Assembly: GCA_017451025.1 (NCBI GenBank)
Contig: JAFSSM010000010.1
Location: 1 to 64,000, forward strand
Origin: Synergistaceae bacterium
GTDB lineage: Bacteria > Synergistota > Synergistia > Synergistales > Aminobacteriaceae
DNA length: 64,000 bases
Direction: 5' to 3'
Below are positions 59,555-64,000 of this stretch, in pieces; the stretch's first letter is position 1; every line of letters begins with the position of its first letter. Below the pieces are notes generated by a model. It was given only the letters and a program-made list of their open reading frames with translations. It searched no databases and was not told the origin of the DNA. The translations under genes were made by a program, and so were the position numbers.

Positions 59555-60370
59555 TTGCCGGTGTTCAATGCGGCACTTATTCAGATAGACAGCCAGGACG
59601 ACAAGGACGCTAACCTCGCAAAAATCTCACAGATGATTGACGAGGCGGCGGCCAAGCACGCGGACTTCATTGCACTTCCCGAGTTCGTGAACTACATCGG
59701 CGGACGTATGGGCTTCATTGAGAACGCCGAGAGCATTCCTGACGGAGAGACATCACAGCTTTTCAGCAGGAAGGCCCGCGAACATCACGTGTGGCTTCTC
59801 GGCGGGAGCATCGTTGAACGCATTCCTGATGACGACTCTCACGTCTACAACACTTCAGCTGTCTTCAACCCTAAAGGCGAGCTTGTTGCTCTGTACCAGA
59901 AAATTCACCTGAGCATAAGCAGGACATTCGACGAGTCGCAGGTTATTGCGGCGGGAAGCAGAGTAGTAACTTTCACTACACCATTCTGCAAAATGGGTAT
60001 ATCTATCTGCCATGACCTGCGCTTCCCTGAACTGTTCCGCGCTATGGCCGTCAGAGGGGCAAAAGTTATCGTACACCCTTCGGAGTTCAACATAGTTACT
60101 GGCCGGGATCACTGGGAGACACTTTTGCGGGCAAGGGCAATCGAGAACACGTGCTACATAATTGCTCCTAACCAGATTGGCGCAAAGAAGAATTTGACAT
60201 CATGCGCGCGCTCAATGGTGATTGATCCGTGGGGGAACGTCATAGCCCGTGCGTCAGACCGTGAATGTGTCTTGATGGCAGAGATTGATACGGATTATGT
60301 AGACACTGTGAGGGAGAGAATGCCCAGCCTGTCGCAGAGAAGGCCGGACGTTTACGGCGGAAATGCCTGA
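59555..60370 (+). CDS. Carbon-nitrogen hydrolase (nitrilase family, omega-amidase-like)
   Basis: A 271-residue cytosolic amidase. The catalytic triad is visible as E43 (ALPEFVNYIGG), K116 (LYQKIHLS) and C152 (SICHDLRFPEL). GxxxRARAIENTCYIIAPNQ is the usual C-terminal region. The closest functional pattern is omega-amidase/Nit2 (deamidation of alpha-keto acid amides), but related enzymes act on other amides. The start is TTG at 59555, seven bases after AGGAGGG. It overlaps rarA by eight bases. Confidence 0.87.
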   Translation: MPVFNAALIQIDSQDDKDANLAKISQMIDEAAAKHADFIALPEFVNYIGGRMGFIENAESIPDGETSQLFSRKAREHHVWLLGGSIVERIPDDDSHVYNTSAVFNPKGELVALYQKIHLSISRTFDESQVIAAGSRVVTFTTPFCKMGISICHDLRFPELFRAMAVRGAKVIVHPSEFNIVTGRDHWETLLRARAIENTCYIIAPNQIGAKKNLTSCARSMVIDPWGNVIARASDRECVLMAEIDTDYVDTVRERMPSLSQRRPDVYGGNA

Positions 60371-61661
60371 TACACTCTCACTCTTCACAACTCCAAGCAC
60401 TGAGCCGTTAGCCGCAAGAATGCGTCCCCAATCCCTCGATGATTTTGCAGGACAGCAGCACCTAATTGCTCCAGGAAAAATTCTCCGCCGCATAATCGAC
60501 AGCGACAACATACCCTCAATGATTTTCTGGGGGCCTCCAGGTGTGGGAAAAACCAGTCTGGCGAGCATTATTGCCCTCAAGACTCAAGCCGCCTTCATCA
60601 ACTTTTCAGCAGTAACCAGCGGCATCAAAGAAATTAGGGACGTGATGAAGCAGGCAGAAGCCAACCGCAATTTCGGTGAGCGCACAATCCTTTTCGTCGA
60701 TGAAATTCACCGCTTCAACAAGGCACAGCAGGACGCATTCCTGCCGTTCGTCGAGAAGGGCAGCATAATTCTCATCGGAGCTACTACGGAAAACCCTTCG
60801 TTTGAGATTAACGGTGCTCTGCTCTCAAGGTGCAAGGTCTTTGTGCTGAAACCTCTTAGCGTCGACGACATTACAGGACTGCTCAGACGAGGGCTAGGCT
60901 TCCTCTCCGAGAAAGTTTCTGCTGATGACGACGTACTGCGCACAATCGCAGAGTTCTCAAACGGTGATGCAAGGTCTGCGCTATCACTTCTAGAGATGAC
61001 CGCCATGAACTCCGATAACGGAAAGATTACCCCTGAAGTTCTGGAGATGTGCACTTCCCGAAAATCCCTGCTCTACGACAAGAACGGCGAAGAACACTAC
61101 AACCTGATCTCTGCCCTGCACAAATCAATGCGCAATTCTGACCCTGACGCGGCGGTCTACTGGCTGGCGAGAATGCTCGAGGCCGGCGAAGACCCGCTGT
61201 ACATTGCACGCAGGGTTGTGCGGTTTGCGAGTGAGGACGTTGGACTCGCAGAACCCGGAGCTTTGGGAATGGCTGTTGCGGCGTACCAAGCCTGCCATTT
61301 TCTCGGAATGCCCGAGTGCTCCGTGCACCTCACTCAAGCCGTAATTCACATGTCCATTGCACCGAAGAGCAACGCTGTTTACTCCGCATATAACTCTGCT
61401 CGTGAAGATGCTCTGCACACACTCGCTGAACCTGTGCCCCTACACATTCGCAACGCCCCCACAAAACTTATGCGCGAGCTGGATTACGGCAGGGGCTATC
61501 AGTACGCTCATGATTACGACGAAAAGATTACGGCTATGGAGTGCCTGCCTGAGAGTCTGCGGGGAAAAGAATATTACCGGCCAAGCGGACAGGGAAGCGA
61601 AGCCAAATACAAACAGCGTCTTGATGCAATAAAGTCATGGAAAACGGAGCACAGAGTATAA
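60363..61661 (+). CDS. rarA: Replication-associated recombination ATPase RarA (MgsA)
   Basis: A 432-residue AAA+ ATPase related to clamp-loader subunits that acts at stalled replication forks. RPQSLDDFAGQQHLI is the family N-terminus. GPPGVGKTS is Walker A, ILFVDEIHRFNK Walker B, ATTENPSFEINGALLSRCK sensor 1 and NGDARSALSLLE sensor 2. The C-terminal RarA-specific helices (HKSMRNSDPDAAVYWLARML, LTQAVIHMSIAPKSNAVY) are intact. It overlaps the nitrilase gene. Its stop lies inside the TATAAT of the next gene. Confidence 0.95.
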   Translation: MPDTLSLFTTPSTEPLAARMRPQSLDDFAGQQHLIAPGKILRRIIDSDNIPSMIFWGPPGVGKTSLASIIALKTQAAFINFSAVTSGIKEIRDVMKQAEANRNFGERTILFVDEIHRFNKAQQDAFLPFVEKGSIILIGATTENPSFEINGALLSRCKVFVLKPLSVDDITGLLRRGLGFLSEKVSADDDVLRTIAEFSNGDARSALSLLEMTAMNSDNGKITPEVLEMCTSRKSLLYDKNGEEHYNLISALHKSMRNSDPDAAVYWLARMLEAGEDPLYIARRVVRFASEDVGLAEPGALGMAVAAYQACHFLGMPECSVHLTQAVIHMSIAPKSNAVYSAYNSAREDALHTLAEPVPLHIRNAPTKLMRELDYGRGYQYAHDYDEKITAMECLPESLRGKEYYRPSGQGSEAKYKQRLDAIKSWKTEHRV

Positions 61662-61696
61662 TAGCCTAAAATTTTTACAGGAGGTTTTCACAATTC

Positions 61697-62935
61697 ATGA
61701 AAGCTCAGTCTGTAGCACGTAATTACTTCTTCCTGATGATACTTCTGCTCGCAATGATACTAGGTGCGCTCGCGGGATGGCTCTATCCTGCGTTCGCAGG
61801 AAACATCGCATTCTTAGGTACGATATTCATCCGCATGATGTTCTGCATTGTCGTGCCGATGGTCTTTGCCTCAATAGCCGGAGCTGTCGCAAACGCAACT
61901 GACCTCCGCCGTTCCGGGCGCATAATGTGGACGACGATAATCACCTTCGTCATAACCGGAGCGATCGCCGCAGTGATTTACTTCTTCCTCGTGCTGGTGT
62001 TCCCGCCGGTAACCGGAGCCTGGACGAACGCCGCAACTGAAGAATTGGGCGGACATGCAACGATGACGCAGATGATCACCAACTTCTTCACGGTCGAGGA
62101 CTTTGTGGGCCTGCTCTCTCGCAGGGCGATGCTGCCGTTAATCGTGTTCTCGGTGCTGTTTGGTTTTGCGGTGAACCTCAGCGGCGAAGAGGGCGAGCCG
62201 GTCAAGAAATTCCTGGCCAGCCTCACCGCAGTAATGCTCAAGTTTGTGAACATCGTAACGTACTACGCACCGATAGCGTTCTTTGCGATTTTCGCCGGAC
62301 TTGTCGCTGATTACGGCCCGCAAATCACGGAGGACTATGCGCGTGCACTTGGCCTGTACTATCCCGTGTGCTTCATCTATGTGTTTACGGCGTTTCCAAT
62401 TATGGCGTGGATCGGTGCAGGCAGTGAGGGAGTCCGAGCAATGTTCTCGCGTATCCTGAAGCCCGCAATCGTCTCGCTGGGAACTTGCTCAAGCGTTGCG
62501 ACTATCCCGACGAATATGGAGGCCGCCGCTGACACAGGAATATCGCGTGATGTGTCGGATATAGTGCTTCCGCTTGGTGCTACGATGCACATGGACGGGT
62601 CGTGCTTCTCGTGCGTGCTGAAGATTGCGTTTGTGCTGGGAGTTCTGGGTAAGCCAATGACGATGGCGGACTTGCCGATGATTGTGCTTGTGGCGGTGTT
62701 CTCGTCGGTGGGAATGAGCGGAGTACCTGGCGGCGGGTATATTGGGGAATATATTATCTGCACGCTGTTCTTCCCTGAGAACATAGAGCTGGCTTTCCCG
62801 ATTTTGGTAGCGATTGGGAATTTGGTCGACCCTCCGGCAACGATGATTAATGCTGCTGGTGATTATGTGGTGTCGTTTATTGTTTCGAGGTTTGTTGACG
62901 GGCCTGACTGGCTGAAGAAGGCGCAGAGAGCCTAA
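61697..62935 (+). CDS. Dicarboxylate/amino acid:cation symporter (DAACS family)
   Basis: A 412-residue inner-membrane symporter with eight helices and two re-entrant loops. GTCSSVATIPTNMEAA, ATMHMDGSCFSCVLKIAF, VPGGGYIGEYIICTLF and NLVDPPATMINAAGDY are the substrate- and Na+-binding segments of the GltP/DctA fold. The motif LVDPPATMIN differs from the NVxGD of glutamate carriers, so the substrate may be another acid. AGGAGG lies about 11 bases before the ATG. A TATAAT box overlaps the rarA stop and a terminator follows. Confidence 0.92.
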   Translation: MKAQSVARNYFFLMILLLAMILGALAGWLYPAFAGNIAFLGTIFIRMMFCIVVPMVFASIAGAVANATDLRRSGRIMWTTIITFVITGAIAAVIYFFLVLVFPPVTGAWTNAATEELGGHATMTQMITNFFTVEDFVGLLSRRAMLPLIVFSVLFGFAVNLSGEEGEPVKKFLASLTAVMLKFVNIVTYYAPIAFFAIFAGLVADYGPQITEDYARALGLYYPVCFIYVFTAFPIMAWIGAGSEGVRAMFSRILKPAIVSLGTCSSVATIPTNMEAAADTGISRDVSDIVLPLGATMHMDGSCFSCVLKIAFVLGVLGKPMTMADLPMIVLVAVFSSVGMSGVPGGGYIGEYIICTLFFPENIELAFPILVAIGNLVDPPATMINAAGDYVVSFIVSRFVDGPDWLKKAQRA

Positions 62936-62943
62936 GTAACACA

Positions 62944-62976
62944 TTCTCCCCCGTGATGAATGGGGGAATTTTTTTT
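62944..62976 (+). terminator. Terminator after the symporter gene
   Basis: CCCCC pairs with GGGGG, extended by TTC/GAA, around GTGATGAAT, followed by eight T. Confidence 0.9.
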
Positions 62977-63066
62977 GTGCATTATTTATTGACGCATATC
63001 AATCAAGAGTGTAAACTTCCCGCTAAATAGATGGCCGTCTATAAAAATTGAGGAGTGAGGATAATC

Positions 63067-64000
63067 TTGTGGAACTTCATTCAGAATCAAGTGCTCGGCA
63101 TGAAATGGCTCAGTGTTTTAGTGAGCAGAGCTTTGACTTCAGCGGGGCTTGATGTGTCAGGAAAAATAGGCGGCAGTATTCATTTCTTCATTTACGACGT
63201 GATAAAGATTGCAGTGCTTCTGTGCGCATTAATCTTCGTTGTGTCATACATACAGACATATTTCCCGCCCGAACGCAGCAAGAGAATTATGGGACGCTTC
63301 AGGGGACTCAAGGCTAATCTTGTAGGCGCGTTGCTCGGAGCGGTTACGCCGTTCTGTTCGTGTTCGTCGATCCCAATCTTCATGGGCTTCACGAGTGCGG
63401 GGCTGCCGCTGGGAATGACTTTCTCGTTTCTCATCTCTTCACCTATGATTAATCCGGGAAGTCTGGTCCTGCTGATGAGCATATTCGGCGCAAAAACAGC
63501 TGTAGCATATATCGTTATGGGCTTATGCCTCGCGGTTCTTGGCGGAACGTTCATTGAAAGCCTTCACATGGAATCGGAGATTGAGGAGTTCGTTTATTCG
63601 CGGCCAGGAGTAATTGACGCAGATATAGAGTTCTTGAGCTTCACGGCAAAACAGCGGCTCGAATATTCCCGCAGAGAAGTCATAGCTACATTCAGAGTTG
63701 TTTTTCCGTACATTCTTGCTGGCGTTGGAATTGGTGCAGTGATTCATAACTACGTGCCAGAGAGATTTATTCAGGGCATTCTTGGGAACAATAACCCTTT
63801 CGGAGTGGTTCTTGCTTCCATTGTAGGAATACCTGTTTATGCTGACATTTTCGGGACAATACCGATTGCGGAAGCTCTGCTCGCTAAAGGCGCAATGCTC
63901 GGAACAGTTATCAGCTTCATGATGGCGGTTACGGATTTGAGCCTGCCGTCTATAATTATGTTGCGCAGGGTCATCAAACCGCGATTGCTGGCTGTGTTCG
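63067..64000 (+). CDS. YraQ/ArsP-family permease (DUF318), 3' end outside the window
   Basis: A frame starting TTG at 63067, after AGGAGTGAGG, runs open to the end of the window (311 residues seen). It encodes several membrane helices (VLLCALIFVVSYIQT, LGAVTPFCSCSSIPIFMGFT, LISSPMINPGSLVLLMSIF, ILAGVGIGAVIHNYV). The PFCSCSSIP motif with paired cysteines and the later PVYADIFGTIPIA segment are typical of the DUF318 permease family, which includes ArsP organoarsenical exporters. Substrate unknown here. The gene is cut off by the window edge, not broken. Confidence 0.85.
   Translation, partial: MWNFIQNQVLGMKWLSVLVSRALTSAGLDVSGKIGGSIHFFIYDVIKIAVLLCALIFVVSYIQTYFPPERSKRIMGRFRGLKANLVGALLGAVTPFCSCSSIPIFMGFTSAGLPLGMTFSFLISSPMINPGSLVLLMSIFGAKTAVAYIVMGLCLAVLGGTFIESLHMESEIEEFVYSRPGVIDADIEFLSFTAKQRLEYSRREVIATFRVVFPYILAGVGIGAVIHNYVPERFIQGILGNNNPFGVVLASIVGIPVYADIFGTIPIAEALLAKGAMLGTVISFMMAVTDLSLPSIIMLRRVIKPRLLAVF

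Overview
The window looks like a chromosome segment from an anaerobic, flagellated bacterium with a Gram-negative type envelope, at mid GC content. A gut or rumen Synergistota relative is my best guess. That is an inference from gene content: a complete six-gene Rnf complex, the [FeFe]-hydrogenase maturases HydG and HydF, a class I aldolase, a FliD-type cap protein, diaminopimelate decarboxylase and many lineage-restricted secreted proteins. No rRNA, tRNA, CRISPR array or intact insertion sequence was seen.

Layout. 1-3000: end of a glycosyltransferase, an ABC-F ATPase, Hsp20 and a glutaredoxin-like protein, all on the minus strand. 3-8.5 kb: plus-strand genes for a membrane glycosyltransferase, a secreted unknown, galE, a PAS/degenerate-GGDEF protein and rsmA. 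8.5-20 kb: minus strand, with lysA followed by a giant FliD-like protein, then an NhaC-type antiporter, trpF, an EamA transporter, ParA and an acidic Pro/Glu-rich partner. 20-24.2 kb: a PAS-dynamin-like GTPase fusion, nudC, a divergent YedF and hpt. 24.2-26 kb: a decayed zone with a frameshift-riddled pseudogene and a duplicated fragment of the neighbouring esterase gene. 28-34.3 kb: a tight seven-gene plus-strand run of mostly exported unknown proteins ending in a DUF815-type AAA ATPase. 34.4-36 kb: a DpnII-like restriction-modification pair whose endonuclease is frameshifted. 36-43 kb: aldolase, then a nicotinamidase-HAD fusion / HAD / HdeD-like / ankyrin operon, cobT, a RecO-like gene and a gene with an in-frame amber stop. 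43.2-48.3 kb: rnfCDGEAB. 48.3-54 kb: a membrane protein, a metallophosphoesterase and a 1124-residue exported protein with a long leader. 54-64 kb: hydG, hydF, an ABC exporter half, a 47-residue coiled-coil protein, an esterase pseudogene, a nitrilase, rarA, a dicarboxylate symporter and a truncated permease.

How it fits together. Rnf couples ferredoxin and NAD to an ion gradient. HydG and HydF build the hydrogenase active site, so the cell probably ferments using ferredoxin and H2. NhaC-type and dicarboxylate symporters would draw on the ion gradient.

Most unusual items: the exported-protein operon at 28-34 kb; the FliD-like protein about three times normal size with about ten internal repeats; the PAS-GTPase fusion; the ParA/acidic pair; and a telomere-like G-rich repeat (CTAGGGGTTAGGGG type) at three loci, once apparently inserted in frame inside hydF.
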